From: Pontiellaceae bacterium B12219
GTDB taxonomy: Bacteria; Verrucomicrobiota; Kiritimatiellia; Kiritimatiellales; Pontiellaceae
Assembly: GCA_029432795.1 (NCBI GenBank)
Contig: JARNMJ010000048.1
Coordinates: 1 to 35,236, forward strand
Reading direction: 5' to 3'
DNA: 35,236 nucleotides
The position numbers and the translations under genes were made by a program. The notes below the pieces were generated by a model. The model did no database searches, was not told where the DNA came from, and was given only the letters and a program-made list of their open reading frames with translations. Of the stretch, positions 22,044 through 30,450 are shown one piece after another (the first letter of the stretch is position 1; each line of letters starts with the position of its first letter).

Positions 22044-25000
22044 TTATCCTTCAGTTGTGGATTCTTCCAGAGCAGAGGTTTCCGTTTTTTTACTCACGGC
22101 TTTGGCAATGATGTAAAACAACATGGGCACAAAGATCAGGCTGGCAACCGTGGCCACAAGCATACCGCCGAATACCGTGGCGCCGAGCACCTTCCGGCTT
22201 TCGGCCCCGGCCCCGGAGGCGGTCAGCAACGGAATGACTCCCAGAATAAAAGAGAAGGCGGTCATCAATACCGCGCGGAAACGCAGTTTTGCGGACGACA
22301 TGGCCGCCTCAAAAAGGCTTTTGCCGTTTTCATTTTCCACTTTGGCGAATTCCACGAGAAGAATCGCGGTTTTGGTACAAAGTCCGATGAGCAATACCAC
22401 CCCGACCTGGGCATATACGTTGTTATCAAAATGCCCGATTATCAGCGCGATCACGGCGCCGAGCAGGGCGGTCGGAACAGACAGACAGACCGAAACCGGA
22501 ATGCTCCAGCTTTCGTACTGGGCTGCCAGCACCAGATAAACCAGCACGATTGCCAGAACGTAGATGATATTGGAGGAGCCCTGTGCCTGTTTTTCCTGAT
22601 AGGAAAGTTCGGTCCATTCAATGCCCATCGAGGCCGGAAGTTTTTCCTTGGCCATATCCTCGACAATACCCATAGCCTGACCGGTACTGAATCCGTCGCC
22701 GGGCTGTCCCATAATCTTGGCGGAAGGATACATGTTGTAGCGATTGATGGACTGCGGCCCGAGGATCTCTTTAATCGACGCCACGGCGCCGAGCGGAAGC
22801 TGTTTGCCATCGCGATTGCGGATGATCAGGTCGAGGACCTGTTCCGGGCGGGTGCGGAAGTCCGGAGCGCCCTGTGCCTTAACCTGGAATACCCGGTTCA
22901 TGTAGGTGAAGTCGTTCATATAGACCGATCCATAGAAATATTGAAGGGCATTGAAGACGGCACTCATGGAGACGTTTTTGGTGAGCACCTGATCGCGTGC
23001 AATATCGACAAACAGCTGCGGTACGTTGGCGCGGAAGGTGGTATACATGCCTTGAAGGCCCGCCTGGGAATTGCCATCGTTCATGAATTCATCCCCCACC
23101 TGCTGAAGGGTATTCATGCCGACTCCGCCGCGATCCTGAAGCTGCATCACGAGACCGCCCGACATTCCAACCCCTGGAAGAGAAGGCATCGGGAAGGCAA
23201 AGGCCACGCCATCCTGCAGTTGCGATAGCTTGCGGTTGAGGTCGCCGATAATCTGGCTTTGGTGAAGGTGTGGGCGTTCATCCCAGTGGGTAAATGTCGT
23301 CACACTGAATGCGGCATTGGGAATGGCTGCGTTGTCGAGAATGGAATAGCCGGAAATTGACATGAAATCGGCCACGCCATCAGTATTGCCAATTACGGTA
23401 TTCACTTCATCGAGAAAGGCCTTTGTCCGTTCAAGCGAAGCGGCTTCCGGAAGGAGCACGTTCACCATGCAGTAGCCTTCGTCTTCCTGCGGAACAAATC
23501 CGCCGGGAAGACTGCCGAAGCCGATGAAGGCAACAACGGACATGCCGAGGAAAAGAATTAGCCCGATTGCTGATTTGCGCAGGGCCTGGTTGACGACTTT
23601 GAGATATCCGGTTTTGGTTGCATTCAGCGATTTGTTGAACAGGCCCAGTGGACCTTTTGTTTTTTCACCGCCGGAAGGCCGCAGCAGCAGTCCACAGAGT
23701 GCGGGGCTGAGGGTCAGGGCGTTGATGGTGGAAAATACGGTGGCAATGGAAATGGTTACGGCGAACTGTTTGAAGAGGGTTCCGGTGATGCCCGGCATAA
23801 AGGTGGTCGGAACGAACACCGATAAAAGAACGAGCGTTGTCGCAATAACCGGCCCCGAAATCTCAGTCATAGCGCGGAGTGCGGCCTCTTTGGGTTTCAG
23901 GCCCTCCTCATCGATCAGGCGGGTGCAGTTTTCCACCACCACGATGGCGTCATCCACCACGATACCAATCACCAGCACCAGGCCGAACAGCGTGAACTGG
24001 TTGATGGAATAGCCCATGGCCGAAAGGGCGGCAAAGGTGCCGATTAATGAAACAGGAATGGTGGCAGACGGAATCAGGGTGGCCCGGAAATTCTGGAGGA
24101 AGATGTAGACGGTCAGTACCACCAGAATCAGCGTGATGAAGAGCGTTTCCACCACTTCCTTGATCGATGCTTTAATAACCACGGTGTTGTCATAAATGAT
24201 GGTGTAGTCCAGCCCCTCCGGGAAACCGGCTTTCAGCTCCTCCATTTTGGTCTTTACGCCATCCACCACATCAATGGCATTTTCGCCGGGGATCTGATAG
24301 ACCGCAATGGTGGCGGATTCGCGACCGTTCAATGATGAGCCGAGGACGTAGGTTTTGGCGCCGAGTTCAACATCGGCAACATCTTTCACGCGCAGCAGGC
24401 GTCCGTCTTCTCCATTGCGGATTACAATGTTGCCGAATTCCTCCTGCGTCAGGAGGCGACCTTTCACCCGCATAGTCATCTGATAGGCCTGCCCGGATGG
24501 AACCGGAGGTTCGCCCACCTGGCCGGCGGCCACCTGCAGGTTCTGTTCTTTGACGGCATTCACGATGTCATCGGCCACAATGCCGCGGGCTTTCATTTTG
24601 TCGGGATCGAGCCACATGCGCATGGAATAGTCGCCGGCCCCGAAGGCCTGGACTTCGCCGACGCCGGGCACGCGGGCCACTTCGTCTTTCACGCGGAGGG
24701 CCACATAGTTGGCCAGAAAGATGTCATCGTAACGGTCGTCGCCGCTGGAGAACCCGATGTACAGATTGGCATCGGTTGATTTTTTCTGGGTTTTAACCCC
24801 GAGGCGCTGTACTTCCAGCGGCAGCTGCGGGATGGCTTTGGCTACGCGGTTCTGGACCAGGACGTTGGCCATATCCAGATCAACACCGGTCTTGAAGGTG
24901 ACGGTCAGTTTCATGGATCCATCGTTGGCACTGATGGAATTCATGTAGATCATGGATTCAACGCCATTGACCTCTTTTTCAATCACGGCGGCCACGGTGT

Positions 25001-25178
25001 CGGCCACAGTCTGGGCATCGGCACCGGGATACACAGCATCCACGGTAATGGCTGGCGGGGCAATGTTTGGATAGCGCTCAACCGGGAGGCCTTTCATAGA
25101 AAACAGGCCGATGAGCACGATCACGATGGCAATGACCATCGCGAAGATAGGGCGTCTGACAAAAAAGTGGCTGAACAT
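22044..25178 (-). CDS. RND multidrug efflux transporter, HAE1 family
   Basis: 1044 residues, the usual length of AcrB/MexB. N-terminal MFSHFFVRRPIFAMVIAIVIVLIG, pore-domain motifs, and the proton-relay pair D409/D410 in GIVVDDAIVVVEN, with the TM10 Lys in GLCTKTAILLVEFA. Twelve membrane helices and two large periplasmic loops are evident. It exports hydrophobic compounds using the proton gradient, with the adaptor encoded 15 nt upstream. Palindrome copy 14 is inside the gene (L-P-G-V-G-M). Specificity not predictable. Confidence 0.96.
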   Translation of the reverse strand: MFSHFFVRRPIFAMVIAIVIVLIGLFSMKGLPVERYPNIAPPAITVDAVYPGADAQTVADTVAAVIEKEVNGVESMIYMNSISANDGSMKLTVTFKTGVDLDMANVLVQNRVAKAIPQLPLEVQRLGVKTQKKSTDANLYIGFSSGDDRYDDIFLANYVALRVKDEVARVPGVGEVQAFGAGDYSMRMWLDPDKMKARGIVADDIVNAVKEQNLQVAAGQVGEPPVPSGQAYQMTMRVKGRLLTQEEFGNIVIRNGEDGRLLRVKDVADVELGAKTYVLGSSLNGRESATIAVYQIPGENAIDVVDGVKTKMEELKAGFPEGLDYTIIYDNTVVIKASIKEVVETLFITLILVVLTVYIFLQNFRATLIPSATIPVSLIGTFAALSAMGYSINQFTLFGLVLVIGIVVDDAIVVVENCTRLIDEEGLKPKEAALRAMTEISGPVIATTLVLLSVFVPTTFMPGITGTLFKQFAVTISIATVFSTINALTLSPALCGLLLRPSGGEKTKGPLGLFNKSLNATKTGYLKVVNQALRKSAIGLILFLGMSVVAFIGFGSLPGGFVPQEDEGYCMVNVLLPEAASLERTKAFLDEVNTVIGNTDGVADFMSISGYSILDNAAIPNAAFSVTTFTHWDERPHLHQSQIIGDLNRKLSQLQDGVAFAFPMPSLPGVGMSGGLVMQLQDRGGVGMNTLQQVGDEFMNDGNSQAGLQGMYTTFRANVPQLFVDIARDQVLTKNVSMSAVFNALQYFYGSVYMNDFTYMNRVFQVKAQGAPDFRTRPEQVLDLIIRNRDGKQLPLGAVASIKEILGPQSINRYNMYPSAKIMGQPGDGFSTGQAMGIVEDMAKEKLPASMGIEWTELSYQEKQAQGSSNIIYVLAIVLVYLVLAAQYESWSIPVSVCLSVPTALLGAVIALIIGHFDNNVYAQVGVVLLIGLCTKTAILLVEFAKVENENGKSLFEAAMSSAKLRFRAVLMTAFSFILGVIPLLTASGAGAESRKVLGATVFGGMLVATVASLIFVPMLFYIIAKAVSKKTETSALEESTTEG
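23165..23179. repeat. TTCCA-N5-TGGAA palindrome, copy 14 (in RND gene)
   Basis: TTCCAACCCCTGGAA on +. Confidence 0.9.
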
Positions 25179-25193
25179 GATTGTTCTCCCGGG

Positions 25194-26348
25194 TTAGTTG
25201 GAAGCAGGAGCTTCGGCAGTCGCTTGGGCTTCTGTTGCGGTAACCGGAATTCCGGGGCGGGCGCGCTGCAGGCCGTTTACAACCACTCGATCTTCAACCG
25301 TGAGGTAGCGGTCTTTTGTCGGATCTTTTTCAACAACCCGTTCCGTGTCGACCAAAGGGCCTTTAACCACATAAACACTTTCCACAATATTGGAGGAGTT
25401 AACGGTCAGTACATAACTTCCGGCCATATCCTGCTGCACTGCAAGATCGGGAACGAGCAGGGCATCTTCGATCATCCGCGGGATGAGGATGTTTCCATAC
25501 AGACCGGGAATCAGTTTGTAATCCGCATTTTCAAAAATGGCACGCGCTTGAGCGGTTCCCGTTTCGGGGTCAAAGGCGGGATCGATATAATTCACTGTAC
25601 CGGTTCCGTCATGAAAGGATCCATCGGCCAGCTCCAGTTTAACCGGAGGAAGGGTTGAAATTTTAGGGATTTCATTTCGAATGCCTTTCTGAAGAAAAGG
25701 GAGCATTGCGCGTTCGTCCACATTAAAGAAGACATCAATCGGGGCTTCCACAACCAGTGTCGTCAGGAGGGTCGACTGGCCGTCGCCTACCAGGTTGCCG
25801 ACACTCAATGCGCGGCGGGCGAGGCGTCCATCCAGCGGGGCATGGATTCGGGTGTAGGAGAGGTTCAGTTTTGCATTGTCGAGTGCGGCCTGAGCTTCCA
25901 TGACGGCGGCATCGGCCGCTTGCTTGTTGGCCTGGGAGGTCAGGAGATCCACTTCGGAGACTGCTTTGGTCTTATACGCATTTTCAGTTCGCTGCAGGGT
26001 GGCCTGAGCCAGTTTCTGAGCCGCTTGCGCCTGAGCCAGCAGAGCTTCGGAGGAGCTGACCTGTGCTTCATACTGTTCCGGCTCGATGGTGAAAAGCAGA
26101 TCGCCTTTTTTAACCCGTTGGCCGTCGGTGAAATCAATCGATTGCAGAAAGCCTTTAACGCGTGCACGGATATCGACCGTGTCGTGAGCCACCAATCGCC
26201 CTGGAAAAGATTCGTAGACGGTAACCGTTTTTTTGACCGGGGCCTGAACGGTTACACCGGGAGGGGGAGGGGGCTGAAATTCATTTTTCGGGGCGCAGCC
26301 GAAAAGCAAGGCGACGGTAACGGCAGGAACAAACAACATTGTCTTCAT
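25194..26348 (-). CDS. Periplasmic adaptor (membrane fusion) lipoprotein of the RND pump
   Basis: 384 residues from the ATG at 26348 (GGAG upstream); an in-frame ATG 15 nt earlier is less likely. Lipobox LFGC with C18. The order is that of AcrA/MexA: barrel-sandwich half (VDIRARVKGFLQSIDFTDGQ), alpha-hairpin rich in Ala/Gln (EALLAQAQAAQKLAQATLQR ... QANKQAADAAVMEAQAALDN), second sandwich half (IHAPLDGRLARRALSVGNLV), beta-barrel and membrane-proximal domains. It links the RND transporter to an outer-membrane channel. First gene of the pump operon. Confidence 0.93.
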   Translation of the reverse strand: MKTMLFVPAVTVALLFGCAPKNEFQPPPPPGVTVQAPVKKTVTVYESFPGRLVAHDTVDIRARVKGFLQSIDFTDGQRVKKGDLLFTIEPEQYEAQVSSSEALLAQAQAAQKLAQATLQRTENAYKTKAVSEVDLLTSQANKQAADAAVMEAQAALDNAKLNLSYTRIHAPLDGRLARRALSVGNLVGDGQSTLLTTLVVEAPIDVFFNVDERAMLPFLQKGIRNEIPKISTLPPVKLELADGSFHDGTGTVNYIDPAFDPETGTAQARAIFENADYKLIPGLYGNILIPRMIEDALLVPDLAVQQDMAGSYVLTVNSSNIVESVYVVKGPLVDTERVVEKDPTKDRYLTVEDRVVVNGLQRARPGIPVTATEAQATAEAPASN

Positions 26349-26493
26349 ATCTCTCATCTCCACGGGTTCAGGGGAAAAGCGTAGTTATCCAAGAGGGGTA
26401 ATGTCGAGATTGAATCCCGTTTATTCCTGTTTCTCGGAGGGGGGAGGCCGCATGTTTGCCGCCTTTTGAACGGATTAAATAAACGACGGTTGG
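26349..26493 (-). promoter_or_regulatory. Leader region of the RND operon
   Basis: 145 bp with no ORF between the porin-like gene and the adaptor gene. It presumably holds the operon promoter. I found no clear operator and no regulator gene nearby. Confidence 0.4.
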
Positions 26494-27327
26494 CTATTGT
26501 TTAAACAGGCTGCTTTCAGGGATCAGGAAATCACAACTGAGCAGGAGGGTCCAGTTGCCGGAATCGGTTGGAGCTTCGGCATAGGAATAGGCTTCAACTT
26601 TAAGGTTTACAGGATGGCGTTTGCCTACCAGTTTTCCGAATCCGCCGCCGAGCGGAATGGTCCAGCGTTCATCCCCCGTTGCTTCCCAGTCAGCGAGATT
26701 GACGGGCGAGGTTCCGACCCACCAACCATTTGCGAAAGTGGCATACGCAAAGTATTCAATGGCCGTTCGATTCACATCTTCAGGATCGCTCTTCCCGGCA
26801 AAAGACCAAAGCTGGTTCACGCGGACGCCGGCCACGATGGGCCCTTTCACAAAAGAGACGGCTCCGGCAATGCCGGCACTCCATTTCTGTGAGCCCAACT
26901 GATTATCCGTTGTGGTGGGAAGTTGGAAGGTTGGGCCCAGCCCCCAGAACAGGTTCCGAACCGTGGAAGGTCCGATAAAACTTTCATAGGTGATATTACC
27001 CAGACCGAACGAATCCTTTTCGCCCGGCGTTCGGCCGGGCTGGTATTTAAAGGGGACGTCCAGCCGGTTGACGATGTTCCAGTCCCTGGAAAATTCAGAG
27101 ACCATGGAGGGTTGAAAAGATAACGTGTAATTCAGCGTTCCTTTATGCCCGTAATCGGTGTCGAACTGATTCACCACCGGAAGTTTAATCAGATCGGCGA
27201 ACGGATTTTGATCCTGCTGTGCCCAATAGGTCTTTTCATCGGCCTGCGCAGAGCGCACGAAGAGACTCAGCAAAACGAGTGTTTTAAATCCGGTTTTCAA
27301 CAGTTGGAATATGGGACGGGGTTTCAT
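26494..27327 (-). CDS. Outer-membrane transporter-like protein (MetA-pathway phenol degradation/neuromedin U-like family)
   Basis: 277 residues: signal sequence (TLVLLSLFVRSAQA), then NPFADLIKLPVVNQFDTDYG, FQPSMV, NIVNRLDVPFKYQPG, GLGPTFQLPTTTDNQLGS and VGTSPVNLADWEA, the look of the PF13557-type outer-membrane proteins often labelled transporter or neuromedin U. Strand-rich throughout. Start codon directly abuts the stop of the preceding gene (TAG then ATG). Substrate unknown. Palindrome copy 15 reads S-R-D-W-N. Confidence 0.75.
   Translation of the reverse strand: MKPRPIFQLLKTGFKTLVLLSLFVRSAQADEKTYWAQQDQNPFADLIKLPVVNQFDTDYGHKGTLNYTLSFQPSMVSEFSRDWNIVNRLDVPFKYQPGRTPGEKDSFGLGNITYESFIGPSTVRNLFWGLGPTFQLPTTTDNQLGSQKWSAGIAGAVSFVKGPIVAGVRVNQLWSFAGKSDPEDVNRTAIEYFAYATFANGWWVGTSPVNLADWEATGDERWTIPLGGGFGKLVGKRHPVNLKVEAYSYAEAPTDSGNWTLLLSCDFLIPESSLFKQ
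27077..27091. repeat. TTCCA-N5-TGGAA palindrome, copy 15 (in outer-membrane gene)
   Basis: TTCCAGTCCCTGGAA on +. Confidence 0.9.
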
Positions 27328-27762
27328 CTAAAAGTACACGCCAACGGTTAGGGCATATCCATCCCAGTCGCCGGCAACATATTTGGCTTCAATGAAAATG
27401 GCGGTTTCTGAATTGAGGTCAAAGGTGGTGCCGCCGCCAATGTTAAAACCGGCCCGGTTATATTTGCTTTGAATGGCCAGGTTCACGCCGGCCAGCGGGT
27501 AGAGACGAAAGGCGGTGTCCCGCCGGAAAATATAGTGAAAATCGGCATTCAATCGTGTGGTGACTTTCTGCTGATTATACAGACCGGCCTGGAGGTCGAC
27601 TGCGTATTGCAGTTCCTTCCCGAATTTAAAATCCTTTCGGCCCTGAATGCCGAAGTCGCTGTCAAAGACGCCAAGTCCGACTCCCCAACCGCTTGGTTCT
27701 GCGAATGCACTGATCGTGCAAAGAGTGAGTAATGCTGAAAGGATCCGTAATTTTTTGATCAT
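27328..27762 (-). CDS. Small outer-membrane beta-barrel protein
   Basis: 144 residues: signal peptide (MIKKLRILSALLTLCTISAFA), then about eight amphipathic strands ending in Y-A-L-T-V-G-V-Y-F with a C-terminal Phe, the assembly signal of outer-membrane barrels. No specific family recognised. It is translated just ahead of the larger transporter-like gene with zero spacing, so the two are a unit. Confidence 0.72.
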   Translation of the reverse strand: MIKKLRILSALLTLCTISAFAEPSGWGVGLGVFDSDFGIQGRKDFKFGKELQYAVDLQAGLYNQQKVTTRLNADFHYIFRRDTAFRLYPLAGVNLAIQSKYNRAGFNIGGGTTFDLNSETAIFIEAKYVAGDWDGYALTVGVYF

Positions 27763-27870
27763 GCATGGTCTCCGCTACCTGGTGAAATTGAGGCAGGATG
27801 CTAGCAGAAGAAATTTACCTCTACAAAGTCGAAGTATGGATAAGCTTAAACTCTTTTCGATGTCTTGCGA

Positions 27871-27899
27871 TTGGTTTTCCCGGAGGCCTTCGGTATAAT
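27871..27899 (+). promoter_or_regulatory. Putative sigma70-type promoter of gltS
   Basis: TTGGTT at 27871-27876 and a perfect TATAAT at 27894-27899 with a 17-nt spacer, 27 nt before the gltS ATG. The -35 is weak. Confidence 0.55.
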
Positions 27900-27926
27900 T
27901 CCTAGGTCTTAAAAGGGAGCGGGCTG

Positions 27927-29150
27927 ATGTTGGATGAATCGGGAATCATTGTGCTGGAAGGACGGCACATCATCGTGATGGCAATTCTGGTGCTTTATCT
28001 CGGGCGGTTTCTGAAATCCAAATCGGACTTTCTGCGGCAAAACAACATTCCGGCTTCGGTCATCGGAGGAGTCATCTGCAGTGTTTTCGTCTCCATTCTG
28101 ATCGGGTTCAATTTGATTCGGTTGGATTTTGATATGTATTTGCGCAATGTCCTGCTGCTGGTTTTCTTTTCATCCATCGGACTGACCTCAAAGTTCAAGA
28201 GTCTGATTCATGGCGGTAAGGAACTCGTTATTTTTGTCATTGCGTGTGCTTTGTTTTTAATCGTACAGAATGCCGTGGGCATTGTGCTGGCTAAGCTGCT
28301 GGGGCAACCTCCAATCCTTGGGCTGTTTGCCGGGAGCATTTCCTTTGCCGGTGGGCATGGAACAGCTGTCGGCTGGGGAGAAACTGCCAATGAAATGGGA
28401 GTACTGAAGGCGGCGGAACTGGGCATGGCCTGTGCCACCTTCGGGCTGATTCTCGGAGGATTGCTGGGCGGCCCTGTGGCCAGCCGGCTGATTAAAAAGA
28501 ACGGACTCAGCGGGGAAGACTGTTATGAGTCAGTCAATCAGCAGGTGGAGGAGCCGGAGAGCCGTCCGAGGAAATACATCACAATTGATGATGTCATCGG
28601 ATCGCTTCTGGCCTTCGGGCTGTGTCTGGCACTGGGCGATTTTGTAAATCAGTTTTTTTCGCACCGCGACATTCCCTTGCCCGGATTTCTGACCGCGATG
28701 CTGGTGGGGCTGTTGATTTCCAATGTGGCCGCACCGATGAAGGTGATTAAGCTGCGTAAAAATGTGATCGAGATTATCGGCGGCGTTTGTCTGCAGTTGT
28801 TTCTCTGCATGAGTCTGATGAGCATGAACCTGATTGCACTGGCCGATTCCGCTCTCCTGCTTCTGGTGGTGGCCACCGTACAGGTGATTGCCATTGTTCT
28901 TTTTGGAACACACATTGTGTTTCGCATGATGGGGAAGGACTACGACGCGGCTGTAATGGTCAGCGGATTCATCGGAATGGGGTTGGGGGCAACGCCCGTC
29001 GCCATTGCCAGTATGGATGCTGTTTCCACCCGGCACGGTCCGTCGTTTAAGGCGTTGCTCGTGGTGCCGCTCGTGGGTGCTTTCTTTATTGATATCATCA
29101 ATGCCGCCACCATTACCGGATTTCTGAGACTGCCCTTCATGGGGCAATAA
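27927..29150 (+). CDS. gltS: Sodium/glutamate symporter GltS
   Basis: 407 residues, the length of the ESS family, with about ten to twelve membrane helices. Family motifs: FLRQNNIPASVIGG, LVFFSSIGL, FAGGHGTAVGWG, GGLLGGPVA in the first half, and LPGFLTAMLVGLLISN, GMGLGATPVAIASMD in the inverted second half. Imports glutamate with Na+. GGGAG precedes the ATG. It converges on the DcaP-like porin and glutaminase genes, which together could feed it: porin for entry, glutaminase to convert glutamine to glutamate in the periplasm (inference). Confidence 0.95.
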   Translation: MLDESGIIVLEGRHIIVMAILVLYLGRFLKSKSDFLRQNNIPASVIGGVICSVFVSILIGFNLIRLDFDMYLRNVLLLVFFSSIGLTSKFKSLIHGGKELVIFVIACALFLIVQNAVGIVLAKLLGQPPILGLFAGSISFAGGHGTAVGWGETANEMGVLKAAELGMACATFGLILGGLLGGPVASRLIKKNGLSGEDCYESVNQQVEEPESRPRKYITIDDVIGSLLAFGLCLALGDFVNQFFSHRDIPLPGFLTAMLVGLLISNVAAPMKVIKLRKNVIEIIGGVCLQLFLCMSLMSMNLIALADSALLLLVVATVQVIAIVLFGTHIVFRMMGKDYDAAVMVSGFIGMGLGATPVAIASMDAVSTRHGPSFKALLVVPLVGAFFIDIINAATITGFLRLPFMGQ

Positions 29151-29174
29151 AAAACCCTTCCTGACTCAGGAAGG
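29147..29174 (-). terminator. Terminator between converging gltS and porin genes
   Basis: A perfect 19-nt palindrome (29156-29174, 9-bp arms CCTTCCTGA/TCAGGAAGG) is preceded on + by a run of A. On the minus strand it therefore ends in a T run and terminates the porin transcript. It may also act for gltS. Confidence 0.85.
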
Positions 29175-29184
29175 ATTTCGGCTG

Positions 29185-29199
29185 TTCCAGAGGTTGGAA
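29185..29199. repeat. TTCCA-N5-TGGAA palindrome, copy 16 (intergenic)
   Basis: TTCCAGAGGTTGGAA, between the terminator and the porin stop codon. Confidence 0.9.
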
Positions 29200-29203
29200 A
29201 CGA

Positions 29204-30415
29204 TTACGAATCGCCGCCCGCGCCCCCGATATACTTCGCACCGAAGGAGAGCCGCACGGAAAACTGGAGCCGGATATCGTTTAAATCCTCAACTTTGCTG
29301 CCTGCCGGTACTGATGGGTCGGCCGCGCCCCCGCTATTGTTCTCGCGCATGCCGTATTGCAGCTCCAACCCATACATGACGTTCGGGGTGGGCTGATGGA
29401 GTAGATTGGCCAGGGCATAATGACCACTGCTAATGGCGGTATTGTATTGTCCGGATGTATTATCGACGTGATACATGGAATAGCCGATGGATGTGCTCAG
29501 GGTGTCACACCACGCATGGTCGTAGAAGGCAACAAGGCCGAGAAGCGGCACGGTTTCTGCGGAACCCGGTCCGGTCGCCCCCACGTCGGGTGCGCCGTCG
29601 TTCAGGTAGTTTCCGATTCCTTCTCCGTAGACCAGTTGAAGACGCAGGGTGTCGTTGTTTATTTTATAGTTTCCACTCAGATTGAGGCCCCAGCCGAGAT
29701 AGGAATCGTCGAGTCCGCCCGGGCCTGTACTTTGGGTTCCGATATAGCGAAGAATACCGGCTGCCTGTATATGTCCCCAGTCTTGAGAGTGACGGTAATG
29801 CGCGGCCAGATCCGGCACGGGAAAATGACTCGCCGTATTCGGCGGGGTGGCGATGGAGCCTTCATCAAAGCCTCCGCCGGGGTTCTCAAGGGAAATCGCC
29901 ACATTGTTTTCTTTTGTCATAACGGGCATATAGCGGAACTGAATATTGCGGTAGAAAATCATACCGCTCGGCCCCCAGTATTCGAGCGAGTTCGGGAATA
30001 CGCTCGGATCCATAAATACGCTCCAGGTTTGGCCGGCGCCGAAGTTTTTATATTGCCCGTAGGCCTGCCGCAGCCGGAACGTCGTCTGGCCGGCGTCGGC
30101 CCCGACGCCGAAGAGTTCGAATTCAAAGATGGTGGTCAGTTCATCATCCCCGACTTCGGTGGCGGTTTTGAACCCGAGGCGACTCTGCCGAACGGAGGCA
30201 TAAAAGTTGCCGTCGGAGCCATATTGATGCTCATAGACCGGCAGTTGGGACGGGCGCACCACATCGTACCAGTCCGGATTATTCTGTCCGGTTTGTGTGC
30301 CCATATCGAGCTGTGCATAGCCATACACATCCATGGTGGTTTTTCCGATTTCGAACTGGGCCGATGCGCCGGCCACTAAACCGCACGCTGCAAGTGTCAT
30401 GATTGCTGATTTCAT
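29204..30415 (-). CDS. DcaP-like outer-membrane porin
   Basis: 403 residues from the ATG at 30415 (TTGGAGA just upstream; an in-frame TTG lies inside that site). Signal peptide ends in GASAQ. The framework VYGYAQLDMGTQ, VRQSRLGFKTAT, FEFELFGVGADAGQTTFRLR, YGQYKNFGAGQTWSVFMDP, YWGPSGMIFYRNIQFRYMP matches the DcaP-like trimeric porin family, which passes small, often dicarboxylic solutes. It lies 36 nt after the exported glutaminase gene on the same strand, so it is probably co-transcribed. Glutamate or glutamine passage is inference from context. Confidence 0.88.
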   Translation of the reverse strand: MKSAIMTLAACGLVAGASAQFEIGKTTMDVYGYAQLDMGTQTGQNNPDWYDVVRPSQLPVYEHQYGSDGNFYASVRQSRLGFKTATEVGDDELTTIFEFELFGVGADAGQTTFRLRQAYGQYKNFGAGQTWSVFMDPSVFPNSLEYWGPSGMIFYRNIQFRYMPVMTKENNVAISLENPGGGFDEGSIATPPNTASHFPVPDLAAHYRHSQDWGHIQAAGILRYIGTQSTGPGGLDDSYLGWGLNLSGNYKINNDTLRLQLVYGEGIGNYLNDGAPDVGATGPGSAETVPLLGLVAFYDHAWCDTLSTSIGYSMYHVDNTSGQYNTAISSGHYALANLLHQPTPNVMYGLELQYGMRENNSGGAADPSVPAGSKVEDLNDIRLQFSVRLSFGAKYIGGAGGDS

Positions 30416-30450
30416 TTTTTTCTCCAAATTGAGTGAGGTGTGCGTACGTA

